DNA from: Lachnospiraceae bacterium
GTDB lineage: Bacteria > Bacillota > Clostridia > Lachnospirales > Lachnospiraceae
NCBI GenBank assembly: GCA_014804695.1
Contig: JAAUZJ010000047.1
Location: 1 to 64,000, forward strand
Length of the DNA stretch: 64,000 nucleotides
Reading direction: 5' to 3'
The position numbers were made by a program, and so were the translations under genes. Of this stretch, positions 42,249-51,025 are shown piece by piece. The number at the start of each line of letters is the position of its first letter. Within the stretch, counting starts at the first letter, position 1. The notes under the pieces are model-generated. The model saw only the letters and a program-made list of their open reading frames with translations, searched no databases and was not told the DNA's origin.

Positions 42249-42382
42249 ATTGCGAAACGCCTTTCCAATACCCAGAACTTAGACACTATAAACAAAAGAA
42301 AGGGGTGAGTTCGCTCCCGCGGTCGAACCCCGTCTTTTGTTTATATTGTCTAAGTTCGTGGCATTATACATCATTTCGCAAT
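42249..42382. repeat. Long palindrome with conserved GC core, copy B
   Basis: Outer stem ATTGCGAAA/TTTCGCAAT (perfect 9 bp), asymmetrical loop with CCAATACCCAG, inner 24-bp stem GAACTTAGACACTATAAACA (one mismatch) and core GGGGTGAGTTCGCTCCCGC followed by GGTCGAACCCC. It lies between the rhomboid-like gene and the sigma-like gene. It is the most complete copy and defines the outer boundary of the element. Confidence 0.88.
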
Positions 42383-42386
42383 CCCC

Positions 42387-43259
42387 CTACTGCATCTTAA
42401 CGTGTGTATGCGTATACAAATGCTCCTCACAGTATTCATAGTTCCCTTCGCACTTAGAGCAAAACCTAAACTGCATCTGCGGGCTATCCACTTCAGTTCT
42501 TCCGCAAATCGCGCATTTATGCTTAGTAATACCTGCGCTTCCACGTCTGACATCACGCTTAAATTCCTGCCGCCTGTGTATCTGCTTAGGATTTAGATGC
42601 ATCATATTCCTTGACGTAACAAAGAATACGACAAAGTTAAGCAATGAGGCTGCAATCGCAAATTTGACATTCATATCTCCCTGTAAGAACGAAAATACCA
42701 GCACGACTCCATATATAACGCCAAGCCATTTAACTTTTATCGGAATAACAAACATAAGCAAAACTTGTACCTCCGGAAAAGTCGCAGCAAAAGCAAGGAA
42801 TATTGACATATTTACATAGTAGGTGCTGAAATACATTGAGACTCCCAAAAAATACATCGCTATGCCCTCAGAACCAAGCATAGCCAGTTCTTTTCCATAA
42901 AGCAGATAGGTAAATCCCATAAGCAGGAAACTTCCGGCAATCGTAAAGAGCATTCCCTCAAAGAGATAAACATTATACCTATATGTTCCCCATGTTCTCT
43001 CTAATGTAGTTCCGATTGAACAGTAGAAATACAGCATTATCAGAGTAAAAAATATATTCGACTCGCTTGGCGGAATTAAGATCCATGTCACAAGCCTCCA
43101 TATCTGTCCATGCAAAATGGCATAAGGACTAAGCGTAAGATAATATATGATACTTGGCGCCATTATCTCAATCAAGTACCCTATTGCATAACAGCTGACC
43201 AGCACAAACGACAGATTCCTAATCGCATATTTTCCAAATTTCTTCTCAAACGAACTCAT
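42387..43259 (-). CDS. Rhomboid-like membrane protein with C-terminal zinc ribbon
   Basis: Polytopic protein of 290 aa. The start at 43259 (MSSFEKKFGKYAIRN) has GGAGG 6 nt upstream. About six helices follow the rhomboid/derlin layout, with GQIWRLVTWILIPP in the first loop and TTLERTWGTYRYN. The place of the catalytic GxSG reads GSEG and no clear catalytic His is visible in the last helices, so it may be an inactive homologue. The C-terminus adds CAICGRTEVDSPQ, CSKCEGNYEYC and a His-rich tail, a probable zinc ribbon. The promoter is at 43306-43334. Confidence 0.75.
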   Translation of the reverse strand: MSSFEKKFGKYAIRNLSFVLVSCYAIGYLIEIMAPSIIYYLTLSPYAILHGQIWRLVTWILIPPSESNIFFTLIMLYFYCSIGTTLERTWGTYRYNVYLFEGMLFTIAGSFLLMGFTYLLYGKELAMLGSEGIAMYFLGVSMYFSTYYVNMSIFLAFAATFPEVQVLLMFVIPIKVKWLGVIYGVVLVFSFLQGDMNVKFAIAASLLNFVVFFVTSRNMMHLNPKQIHRRQEFKRDVRRGSAGITKHKCAICGRTEVDSPQMQFRFCSKCEGNYEYCEEHLYTHTHVKMQ

Positions 43260-43305
43260 CACATTCCTCCAAAATCTGCGAATCTCGCAGTAAAAAGTTG
43301 AATAT

Positions 43306-43334
43306 ATTCTATCATTACTACTTTTAAAAGTAAA
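43306..43334 (-). promoter_or_regulatory. Promoter with embedded palindrome for the rhomboid-like gene
   Basis: On the minus strand TTTACT, 17 nt, TAGAAT. The perfect 14-bp palindrome TACTTTTAAAAGTA (43319-43332) overlaps the -35 box and the spacer and could be an operator. It is divergent from the activase promoter. Confidence 0.5.
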
Positions 43335-43417
43335 TGTCACTCTTGATAAATAAATTAAAATAATAAAAATTTAATATTTACATTTTAAAAACTTAATAAA
43401 TTCCAGAAAACTGCTGA

Positions 43418-43446
43418 TTGCTTTTTTAAAATAACTGTCGTATAAT
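43418..43446 (+). promoter_or_regulatory. Promoter of the activase gene
   Basis: TTGCTT, 17 nt, TATAAT. A leader of about 90 nt, rich in A and T, runs to the GAGGAG ribosome binding site. Confidence 0.55.
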
Positions 43447-43540
43447 GACTTAGCATGTCAAAATACATTAAATAAGAAAGGTTTTTGTAATTTTTTCCAT
43501 AAAAAATAAATTTTTTCAATTATAGAGGAGTGATAAACAG

Positions 43541-46500
43541 ATGAATCAGATGCAATATACTCTCGGTATTGATATTGGCTCCACTACGGTGAAGATAGCG
43601 ATTCTGGATGAAAAACATCAGATTCTCTTTTCAGATTACCAAAGGCATTATGCCAATATAAGGGAGACTTTGTCTACGCTTTTGCAACTCGCGTATGAGA
43701 AGCTTGGAAATATTACCCTGCATCCCATGATCACCGGTTCGGGCGGACTTACGCTTGCCAATCACCTGGGGGTTCCTTTTGTACAGGAGGTAATTGCCGT
43801 ATCTACGTCCCTTAAGGATTTGGCGCCGGTCACTGATGTTGCGATTGAGCTTGGCGGTGAGGATGCCAAGATCATTTACTTTGAGGGCGGCAACGTTGAA
43901 CAGCGTATGAACGGAATCTGTGCCGGCGGTACAGGTTCTTTTATAGACCAGATGGCATCGCTTTTACAGACCGATGCATCGGGCTTAAATGAGTATGCCA
44001 AAAATTACCATCTCTTATACACAATTGCAGCAAGATGCGGCGTGTTTGCCAAGTCGGATATACAGCCGTTAATTAATGAAGGGGCAACCAAAGAGGACTT
44101 ATCAGCGTCTATTTTCCAGGCGGTAGTCAACCAGACCATAAGCGGACTTGCCTGCGGCAAACCTATAAGGGGACACGTTGCTTTCCTCGGCGGGCCGCTG
44201 CACTTTTTATCAGAGCTTAAACAGTCATTTATACGGACTCTCAAATTGGATGACGACCATATTATAGATGTGGACAACTCACATTTGTTTGCGGCTATCG
44301 GTTCTGCCTTAAACGCAAAGGAAGACGTAAGCTATTCCATGCAGGAAATGGTGGATAAACTTTCCAGTGATATCAAGATGGAATTTGAAGTAGAGCGCAT
44401 GGATCCGCTTTTTGCCAATAAGCAGGAATACGACGAATTCTGCGCAAGGCATTCGATTCACCATGTAAAAACTGACGTTTTATCGTCATACCGTGGCAAC
44501 TGCTTCCTTGGAATCGACGCAGGAAGCACTACTACTAAGATTGCGCTTGTCGGCGAGGATGGCTCGCTGCTCTATTCTTTTTACAGCAATAACGACGGAA
44601 GCCCGCTGAAAACGGCTATCCGCTCAATTAAAGAAATTTATGGGAAACTTCCCGAAGGTGTGAAAATCGTGCGCTCCTGTTCTACCGGATACGGTGAAGC
44701 GCTGATGAAAGCGGCCTTTTTACTTGACGACGGCGAGGTTGAGACCGTTGCGCACTACTACGCCGCGGCTTTCTTCAACCCTGATGTTGACTGTATTCTC
44801 GACATCGGCGGTCAGGATATGAAATGTATTAAGATCAAAAACCAGACCGTAGACAGCGTTCAGCTAAACGAAGCCTGTTCTTCGGGATGCGGCTCGTTTA
44901 TTGAAACCTTTGCCAAATCGCTTAATTACAGCGTACAGGATTTCGCCGACGCTGCCCTTTTTGCCGAGCATCCGATCGATCTCGGTACAAGATGTACGGT
45001 ATTTATGAACTCTAAGGTAAAGCAGGCGCAAAAAGAAGGGGCTTCCGTTTCCGATATTTCCGCCGGGCTTGCCTATTCGGTAATTAAAAACGCACTCTTT
45101 AAGGTTATCAAAGTCTCCGATGCATCGGAACTTGGTAAAAATATTGTCGTGCAGGGCGGTACTTTTTACAATGACGCAGTTCTCAGGAGTTTTGAAAAAA
45201 TAGCGGACTGCGAAGCAATAAGACCGGATATTGCCGGAATTATGGGCGCTTTCGGCGCAGCGCTCATTGCGAGAGAGAATTATAAAGAGGGCTATCAGTC
45301 CACTATGCTTAGTATTGACAAAATCAATACACTGCAGTTTGACACCAGCATGGCAAAATGTAAGGGATGTACCAATAACTGCCGCTTAACCATCAATAAA
45401 TTTACGGGAGGCCGTCAATATATCTCAGGAAACCGCTGCGAAAGAGGTCTTGGTAAGAGCAAGAATGAAAACGGCGTTCCTAACCTTTTTGACTATAAGT
45501 TAAAAAGGATTTTCTCCTATGAACCGCTTGCTGCCGATGAAGCCGTAAGGGGAACCGTCGGTATTCCGAGAGTTTTGAATATGTATGAAAACTATCCGTT
45601 CTGGTTCACATTTTTTACCAAACTGGGCTACAAGGTTGTGCTCTCACCGGTCTCTAACCGCAAGATTTACGAGCTTGGAATCGAATCTATACCAAGTGAA
45701 TCGGAATGTTATCCGGCCAAGTTAGCACACGGGCATGTGACATGGCTTATCAAACAGGGCGTTGACTTTATCTTCTATCCGGCGCTTTTTTATGAAAGAA
45801 ACGAGTTCCCGGATTCAAATGACCATTATAACTGCCCTATAGTTACGTCTTATTCCGAAAATATTAAAAATAATGTTGAAGAAATCGGCAGAGGCGAGGT
45901 TGTATTCCGTAATCCGTTCATGTCTTTCAGGGATTTAAAAACAGTTACCGAAGCCCTTACAAAAGAGTTTTCCGCGCTTCCAATAACAGATGTTATTGAT
46001 GCGTGTGAAGCCGGATGGAATGAGCTTGAAAATGCAAGAACCGATATGAAAAAGAAGGGCGAAGAGGTTCTTAAATATATGGAAACCAACCATAAACGCG
46101 GAATAGTGCTTGCCGGCCGTCCCTATCATATAGATCCGGAAATTAATCATGGTATTCCGGAACTTATCAACTCTTATGATATTGCCGTACTGACCGAGGA
46201 CAGCGTCTCTCATCTGGCAGCTCCGGAAAGACCGCTCATCGTCTCCGACCAGTGGATGTATCATTCCAGATTGTATGCTGCGGCAAGCTTTGTAAAAACA
46301 AGGGAGGATCTGGATCTTATTCAGCTAAACTCCTTTGGGTGCGGATTGGATGCTGTTACAACGGATCAGGTCAATGATATTCTGTCCGGTTCCGATAAGA
46401 TTTATACCTGCCTTAAAATTGATGAGGTAAACAATTTAGGCGCTGCAAGAATCCGTATCCGCTCACTGCTCTCAGCAATTAAAGTCCGCGAGCAGAAACA

Positions 46501-47779
46501 AAAGAAACGTGTGATTCATTCGAGTGCTATTAATAAAGTGGCCTTTACTGAAGAAATGCGCAAGGATTATACGATTCTTTGTCCGCAGATGTCTCCTATA
46601 CACTTTGAGGTGTTACAGGCTGCTTTCAGCGCCTGTGGATATAATTTCGAGGTACTTGACAATGACAACCGCCGCGCCGTAGACGTCGGCCTTAAATATG
46701 TAAATAATGACGCCTGCTATCCATCTCTTATGGTAGTCGGACAGATCATGGACGCCCTGCTTTCCGGTAAATATGATTTGAATAAAGTAGCAATCATTAT
46801 GACTCAGACAGGCGGCGGCTGTCGTGCCACCAACTACGTAGGTTTTATAAGAAGGGCTTTAGAAAAAGCCGGTATGGCTCAGATTCCGGTTATTTCACTG
46901 AATCTGGCAGGCATTGAAAGCAATCCCGGTTTCCACTTAAATGCAGATATGTTCATGCGCGCTGCCTACGCTGCCATATTTGGCGACATATTCATGCGCT
47001 GCGTCTATCGGATGCGTCCTTATGAAAAAGAAGCCGGCTCTGTAGAAGCAGTTCATCAAAAATGGGTAGAAAAATGTCGCAAATTTGTTTCGCAAAAGCA
47101 TATGAACTACTTTACTTTCTGCAAAATGTGCCGTGAAATAATTAAAGATTTTGATAACATAGAAATTACGGATGTGATAAAGCCTCGTGTAGGTATCGTG
47201 GGCGAAATCCTCGTTAAGTTCGCACCCGCTGCAAATAATCATCTGGTAGAACTTCTCGAAGCCGAAGGTGCAGAGGCCGTAGTTCCGGATTTAATCGACT
47301 TCCTGCTCTACTGCTTCTATAACCAGATTTATAAAGCCGAGAATTTAGGTAAGTCAAATAAAGCTGCATTTATTTCAAGACTCGGTATACGCGCAATTGA
47401 AATGCTTCGCGGCAGCGCCCACAAAGCATTTGAGAAAAGCCGTCATTTTGATCCGCCTACAAGTATTTATACTCTTGTGGATTATGCCAAACCGATTGTT
47501 GACATCGGCAACCAGACAGGTGAGGGATGGTTCCTTACAGGCGAGATGATAGAGCTTATTCACAGCGGCGTCAACAATATCGTCTGCACACAGCCTTTTG
47601 GCTGCCTGCCCAACCACGTTGTAGGCAAGGGTGTTATTAAAGAACTTAGAAAACGCTATCCGCTCTCTAATATCGTGGCAATCGACTACGATCCCGGAGC
47701 AAGCGAAGTCAACCAGCTCAACCGTATCAAGCTGATGCTGTCTACGGCCCAGAAGAACTTGAAGAAGCAGATTAGCTAA
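43541..47779 (+). CDS. Large 2-hydroxyacyl-CoA dehydratase activator-type protein
   Basis: Protein of 1412 aa combining activator and dehydratase-like parts. Two ASKHA ATPase domains of the BcrA/BadF type come first: about 5-265 ([30 protein letters not shown]) and about 325-580 ([30 protein letters not shown]). In this family the cysteines hold a bridging [4Fe-4S] cluster. A DUF2229 domain follows (about 600-900, [15 protein letters not shown]), then HgdB-like dehydratase segments ([29 protein letters not shown]). Such fusions occur singly in most Lachnospiraceae, without the canonical hydroxyacyl-CoA genes, as here. They are presumed ATP-driven electron-transfer proteins; the substrate is unknown. 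Confidence 0.93.
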   Translation: MNQMQYTLGIDIGSTTVKIAILDEKHQILFSDYQRHYANIRETLSTLLQLAYEKLGNITLHPMITGSGGLTLANHLGVPFVQEVIAVSTSLKDLAPVTDVAIELGGEDAKIIYFEGGNVEQRMNGICAGGTGSFIDQMASLLQTDASGLNEYAKNYHLLYTIAARCGVFAKSDIQPLINEGATKEDLSASIFQAVVNQTISGLACGKPIRGHVAFLGGPLHFLSELKQSFIRTLKLDDDHIIDVDNSHLFAAIGSALNAKEDVSYSMQEMVDKLSSDIKMEFEVERMDPLFANKQEYDEFCARHSIHHVKTDVLSSYRGNCFLGIDAGSTTTKIALVGEDGSLLYSFYSNNDGSPLKTAIRSIKEIYGKLPEGVKIVRSCSTGYGEALMKAAFLLDDGEVETVAHYYAAAFFNPDVDCILDIGGQDMKCIKIKNQTVDSVQLNEACSSGCGSFIETFAKSLNYSVQDFADAALFAEHPIDLGTRCTVFMNSKVKQAQKEGASVSDISAGLAYSVIKNALFKVIKVSDASELGKNIVVQGGTFYNDAVLRSFEKIADCEAIRPDIAGIMGAFGAALIARENYKEGYQSTMLSIDKINTLQFDTSMAKCKGCTNNCRLTINKFTGGRQYISGNRCERGLGKSKNENGVPNLFDYKLKRIFSYEPLAADEAVRGTVGIPRVLNMYENYPFWFTFFTKLGYKVVLSPVSNRKIYELGIESIPSESECYPAKLAHGHVTWLIKQGVDFIFYPALFYERNEFPDSNDHYNCPIVTSYSENIKNNVEEIGRGEVVFRNPFMSFRDLKTVTEALTKEFSALPITDVIDACEAGWNELENARTDMKKKGEEVLKYMETNHKRGIVLAGRPYHIDPEINHGIPELINSYDIAVLTEDSVSHLAAPERPLIVSDQWMYHSRLYAAASFVKTREDLDLIQLNSFGCGLDAVTTDQVNDILSGSDKIYTCLKIDEVNNLGAARIRIRSLLSAIKVREQKQKKRVIHSSAINKVAFTEEMRKDYTILCPQMSPIHFEVLQAAFSACGYNFEVLDNDNRRAVDVGLKYVNNDACYPSLMVVGQIMDALLSGKYDLNKVAIIMTQTGGGCRATNYVGFIRRALEKAGMAQIPVISLNLAGIESNPGFHLNADMFMRAAYAAIFGDIFMRCVYRMRPYEKEAGSVEAVHQKWVEKCRKFVSQKHMNYFTFCKMCREIIKDFDNIEITDVIKPRVGIVGEILVKFAPAANNHLVELLEAEGAEAVVPDLIDFLLYCFYNQIYKAENLGKSNKAAFISRLGIRAIEMLRGSAHKAFEKSRHFDPPTSIYTLVDYAKPIVDIGNQTGEGWFLTGEMIELIHSGVNNIVCTQPFGCLPNHVVGKGVIKELRKRYPLSNIVAIDYDPGASEVNQLNRIKLMLSTAQKNLKKQIS

Positions 47780-47821
47780 AACAACGGACTTCACGCTTTG
47801 CGAGCTGTCCTTATGTCAATT

Positions 47822-47859
47822 AAAAAGCAGGTGTAATTTAATTATTACATCTGCTTTCT
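47822..47859. terminator. Bidirectional terminator between convergent genes
   Basis: Stem AAGCAGGTGTAAT/ATTACATCTGCTT (one or two G-U or mismatched positions) with flanking A and T tracts. It serves the activase on the plus strand and the DUF6472-like gene on the minus strand, whose last codons lie within it. Confidence 0.7.
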
Positions 47860-48021
47860 TACTATACCATATTCATCATCTAATTGATAGAATGAACAAT
47901 CGAAATCTCCGCCGCTTAGGAATCGGCTCATATCGTCCTCGTCCAAGTCTACCATACATACGTAACATTCATAGTCCTCATCATAAACATAGTTTATGCA
48001 GGAATCGCAATGACAACTCAT
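47845..48021 (-). CDS. DUF6472-like Cys-rich mini-protein
   Basis: Protein of 58 aa, too short for the ORF track. It begins MSCHCDSCINYVYDEDYECY and ends FYQLDDEYGIVRKQM. The cysteines CHCDSC and CYVC look like a small metal-binding knuckle, and the rest is acidic. I recognise it as a DUF6472-type protein common in Lachnospiraceae; function is unknown. Its start lies 36 nt after the preceding 96-aa gene, so the two share a transcript. Confidence 0.8.
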   Translation of the reverse strand: MSCHCDSCINYVYDEDYECYVCMVDLDEDDMSRFLSGGDFDCSFYQLDDEYGIVRKQM

Positions 48022-48056
48022 ATTTCTTAAACCTCAATTACATCTCTATTGTCCTG

Positions 48057-48347
48057 TTAATAAAAGGACTTCTCCATTTTACGATTGATGAATTTGACTT
48101 TGCTTCTTTCATCTTCAATCAATGGCTGTATCGCCTCGTCAGCGTCCTCTTTTTGAAGCTGGTTTACACAAAATACACAGGTTCCGAACTTATCACCCGA
48201 AAACATCTTGGGTTTCTCCCATTTCACATAATAAGAAACCCTGCTCTTTAACAAAAGCTTCTCAATCTTTTCTTTGGTATCCATATCCATAACCTGGCAC
48301 CATTCCAACTCATTATGCACCTTAACTTTTTGATATGCCGTCTCCAT
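48057..48347 (-). CDS. Hypothetical protein, 96 aa
   Basis: Family not recognised. The start at 48347 (METAYQKVKVHNELEW) is preferred, with AGAAAGG 13 nt upstream inside the recurrent leader motif; the track start lies in that spacer. The protein is soluble and charged (KIEKLLLKSRVSYYVKWEKP) with CVFCVNQLQKEDADEA, a CxxC pair. Its fold resembles small signal-domain proteins that bind DNA or metals only in a general way. Cotranscribed with the DUF6472-like gene from the promoter at 48389-48417. Confidence 0.6.
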   Translation of the reverse strand: METAYQKVKVHNELEWCQVMDMDTKEKIEKLLLKSRVSYYVKWEKPKMFSGDKFGTCVFCVNQLQKEDADEAIQPLIEDERSKVKFINRKMEKSFY

Positions 48348-48388
48348 TGTATTTACCATGCCTTTCTTTCAAGCCTGTTGCCTTACTT

Positions 48389-48417
48389 ATTATATCCCTT
48401 TTTATCACAATGTGCAA
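48389..48417 (-). promoter_or_regulatory. Promoter of the two-gene small-protein unit
   Basis: On the minus strand TTGCAC, 17 nt, TATAAT. It is divergent from, and adjacent to, the metA promoter. Confidence 0.7.
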
Positions 48418-48420
48418 GCC

Positions 48421-48449
48421 TTGCAGAATAAGGTAATTTATGTTATTCT
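48421..48449 (+). promoter_or_regulatory. Candidate metA promoter
   Basis: TTGCAG, 17 nt, TATTCT, about 40 nt before the metA start codon. The leader is too short for a SAM or T-box riboswitch and none is visible. Confidence 0.45.
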
Positions 48450-48489
48450 TGTAATCGGTGTAGTAAAACTTAAGAAACGGAGAATCGAC

Positions 48490-49407
48490 ATGCCAATCAA
48501 AATTCAGGACTCACTTCCCGCAAGGGCTACTTTAGAGAGCGAAAATATATTCGTAATGACCGAACATCGCGCTATCCATCAGGATATCAGACCTTTAAAT
48601 ATGCTGATCTTAAATCTTATGCCGACTAAAATCATTACGGAAACCCAGCTTCTGCGTAAGCTTTCAAACTCTCCCCTTCAGGTATCGGTAGAGTTTCTTC
48701 AGACTGCAAGCTACACTCCGCAGCATGTGGATTCCAATCATCTTGAATCTTTTTATACCACTTTCGATCAGGTAAAAGATCGTAAATTCGACGGCATGAT
48801 AATCACCGGCGCGCCTTTGGATTACGTAAAATTTGAAGACGTCACCTATTGGGACGAGCTCTGCACCATTATGGAATGGGGCAAAACCCACGTTCACTGT
48901 ACACTCCACCTATGCTGGGGCGCTTTTGCCGGACTGTACTACTTCTACGGCCTTGAACGCTATGACATGAAAGATAAATTATCCGGCGTCTACTCCCATA
49001 AAGTCCTAAAAAAAACATCCCCTCTTTTCAGGGGTTTTGACGATATCTTCTATGCACCGCAATCCCGCGCAATGGGAATTGAGGCAGAGAAAATCTTATC
49101 TGTTCCCGAACTTGAATTAATGGCAGTCTCCGATGAGGCAGGCGTTTCTATCGTAAAAAGCACCGACAGCCGCCACTTATTCGTCACCTGCCATCCCGAA
49201 TACGACGCTGACACCCTCGCCAAGGAATACTACCGTGACTTGGAAAAAGGGCTGAATCCAAACATCCCGGTCAATTACTTCCCTGATGATGATCCAAGTA
49301 AGGAGCCTATTGTTAATTGGCGCTCTACGGGGCAGCTGCTGTATTCTAATTGGTTGAATTATTATGTATATCAGACTACGCCGTATGATATACACAGGAT
49401 TGAATAA
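48490..49407 (+). CDS. metA: Homoserine O-acyltransferase MetA, probably acetyl-specific
   Basis: First committed step of methionine synthesis, transferring an acyl group from CoA to the homoserine hydroxyl. The start at 48490 (MPIKIQDSLPARATLESENI) has GGAG 7 nt upstream and gives 305 aa, the family length; the track ORF is 44 codons too long. Cys142 (HLCWGAFAG) is the acyl acceptor, with His235 and Glu237 in CHPEYDAD. At position 111 (GAPLD) this protein has Asp. Family knowledge is that Gly111 goes with succinyl-CoA (E. coli) and Glu111 with acetyl-CoA (B. cereus), so acetyl use is the inference here. No other methionine genes are nearby. Confidence 0.93.
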   Translation: MPIKIQDSLPARATLESENIFVMTEHRAIHQDIRPLNMLILNLMPTKIITETQLLRKLSNSPLQVSVEFLQTASYTPQHVDSNHLESFYTTFDQVKDRKFDGMIITGAPLDYVKFEDVTYWDELCTIMEWGKTHVHCTLHLCWGAFAGLYYFYGLERYDMKDKLSGVYSHKVLKKTSPLFRGFDDIFYAPQSRAMGIEAEKILSVPELELMAVSDEAGVSIVKSTDSRHLFVTCHPEYDADTLAKEYYRDLEKGLNPNIPVNYFPDDDPSKEPIVNWRSTGQLLYSNWLNYYVYQTTPYDIHRIE

Positions 49408-49485
49408 ATGTCGCATAAAATTTCCCAATTTTTCCTCACAGCTTTGGACATGCATCAGCAGGTTAAATAATAATTTTGAGTATAA

Positions 49486-49521
49486 GAAAAAGCATCTAGA
49501 TTTTATTTTCCAAATGCTTTC
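49486..49521. terminator. Weak bidirectional terminator between metA and Uma2 gene
   Basis: A 7-bp stem AAAGCAT/ATGCTTT with A and T tracts on both sides. The 141-nt gap 49408-49548 holds nothing else clear. Confidence 0.4.
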
Positions 49522-49548
49522 ACTAAATACTTCATATCTTTCTTTATA

Positions 49549-50082
49549 TTATTCAACTTTTAACGTGAATCCTTCATAAATGCTTACTGGTATATCCATG
49601 CCAAAAGAGTATTCTTCCATATTATCTTGCTCAAAATCATATACTGTCACCACTTTTTTATCCGGATCAACAACCCAATACTCTCTCACATCTGCAGTAC
49701 GATATTTAAATAACTTCTTATAATAGTCCATCTTGCGACTACTTGAGGAAACAATTTCAATTATCCAATCAGGTGCACCATTACATCCCTTATCCGTAAT
49801 TTTATTTTTATCACAAATCACAGATATATCTGGCTCCACATAGTTACTATCATTCTTATTTAGAAAAACCGCAAACGGCGCCGGAAACACTTCACACTCA
49901 CCTCCATGGCTTTGAATATAATTTCCGATTTCTCTATCAAAGAAATGAACTAATCTTTGATGATTTGTATTCGGTGGTGCCATATAATAGATTTTTCCAT
50001 CAATTAACTCAGCTCGTTCTCCGTCTGGTAGTGTATAAATATCTTCAATAGTGTATATTTCTTCTTTTTTCAATGCATCCAT
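49549..50082 (-). CDS. Uma2-family putative nuclease (DUF820)
   Basis: Protein of 177 aa with the Uma2 pattern of a restriction-endonuclease-like fold: ELIDGKIYYM, VEPDISVICDKNKI (acidic metal ligands), PDWIIEIVSSSSRKMDYYKK with the EIV-S-x-S core and Lys, and YWVVDPDKK. Such genes are abundant in cyanobacteria and present in some Clostridia. Nuclease activity is predicted from the fold; the biological role is unclear. It is a single gene between metA and the two-component system. Confidence 0.88.
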   Translation of the reverse strand: MDALKKEEIYTIEDIYTLPDGERAELIDGKIYYMAPPNTNHQRLVHFFDREIGNYIQSHGGECEVFPAPFAVFLNKNDSNYVEPDISVICDKNKITDKGCNGAPDWIIEIVSSSSRKMDYYKKLFKYRTADVREYWVVDPDKKVVTVYDFEQDNMEEYSFGMDIPVSIYEGFTLKVE

Positions 50083-50136
50083 GACTTCACCTACTTTCCA
50101 ATAATATTATACACCATTTAATTACAAATTACCACA

Positions 50137-50217
50137 TTAGACACCGCTATATCCATTGCTCCCAACATGATCCATATCACCATGGGTGTTAAGCAGCTCT
50201 ATTTTCAAATTTAATAA
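50137..50217 (-). pseudogene. Remnant of a metallo-beta-lactamase-fold gene
   Basis: A minus-strand reading gives KIELLNTHGDMDHVGSNGYSG before a stop. THGDMDHVGSN is the metal-binding motif of MBL-fold hydrolases (HxxxDH variant). There is no start, no C-terminus and no ribosome binding site, so it is a roughly 25-codon fossil between the Uma2 gene and the regulator promoter. The reading frame upstream degrades at once. Confidence 0.4.
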
Positions 50218-50269
50218 TAACATATATATCGTCCAATTCCCACAAGAACTGTTGATATAAAATGTTATT

Positions 50270-50305
50270 TTTCAGCTTCATTTCAGCGTTAAAATATACT
50301 ATAAT
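50270..50305 (+). promoter_or_regulatory. Response-regulator promoter with 11-bp direct repeat
   Basis: TTTCAGC at 50270-50276 and again at 50281-50287 (11-bp period), then 12 nt to TATAAT at 50300-50305. There is no -35 hexamer; the repeats occupy its place. OmpR-family dimers bind such direct repeats of about 11 bp. The same repeat stands before the membrane-fusion operon (60227-60259), so autoregulation and joint control are inferred. Confidence 0.7.
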
Positions 50306-50334
50306 TACAAAAGGATTTTATTAGGGGAAGCATT

Positions 50335-51006
50335 ATGAAAATACTTATAATCGAAGATGAGAAACTGCTGGCAGATTCTATTAAGACGTTATTGTTAAAT
50401 AAGGGCTTTGAGGTTGAGGTTGCCTATGACGGAGAAACCGGTACTGAATATGCGGAACTTGGCATCTATGATCTTTTGATTCTGGATGTGATGATGCCTA
50501 AAATGAACGGTTACGAAGTTGCCAGAAAAGTACGTTCCCAAAAGTGCGGAACCCCTATTTTAATGCTGACAGCAAAATCAAGTGTGGAAGACCGTATTAC
50601 AGGGTTGAACGCCGGGGCTGATTACTATCTGACCAAGCCCTTTGACACCAGGGAACTTCTTGCATGCATCAATGCACTGCTGCGTCGTCAGGGAACACAG
50701 GTAAATGAAGTTACATATGGCAATACCTCTCTTGACTTATCCTCCGGTATTCTGATATGCGGGACAAACTCTGTCCGGCTGTCTGCAAAAGAATTTGACA
50801 TTATGCGTTTTCTCCTCCAGTCAGGCAGCCGTAATCTTTCCAAGGAAGTAATTCTCGCAAGAGTATGGGGTTACGACTCTGATGCAGTGGAAAACCATGT
50901 AGAAGTTTATGTCGGCTTTTTACGCAAGAAATTGGCAAGCATAGGTTCCAACATCCGTATAGAAGCAATACGCAAAATGGGATACCATTTGGAAGTAGAA
51001 GGTTGA
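50335..51006 (+). CDS. OmpR-family response regulator controlling the adjacent exporter
   Basis: DNA-binding regulator of 223 aa. The receiver has Glu7-Asp8, phospho-acceptor Asp51 in LILDVMMPKMNG and the conserved Lys in MLTAKSSV. The winged-helix domain (about 125-223) has LSAKEFDIMRFL and the recognition helix region AVENHVEVYVGFLRKKL. The kinase starts 19 nt downstream. Its promoter has the TTTCAGC direct repeat shared with the exporter operon that converges on it, which makes this pair the likely controller of the transporter. Confidence 0.95.
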   Translation: MKILIIEDEKLLADSIKTLLLNKGFEVEVAYDGETGTEYAELGIYDLLILDVMMPKMNGYEVARKVRSQKCGTPILMLTAKSSVEDRITGLNAGADYYLTKPFDTRELLACINALLRRQGTQVNEVTYGNTSLDLSSGILICGTNSVRLSAKEFDIMRFLLQSGSRNLSKEVILARVWGYDSDAVENHVEVYVGFLRKKLASIGSNIRIEAIRKMGYHLEVEG

Positions 51007-51025
51007 AAGGAACGAGGTTATAAAG

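Noticed and set aside
48390-48489. Possible SAM or T-box riboswitch upstream of metA
   Set aside because: The leader is under 50 nt after the likely promoter and shows no riboswitch core; there is no specifier or anti-terminator structure.
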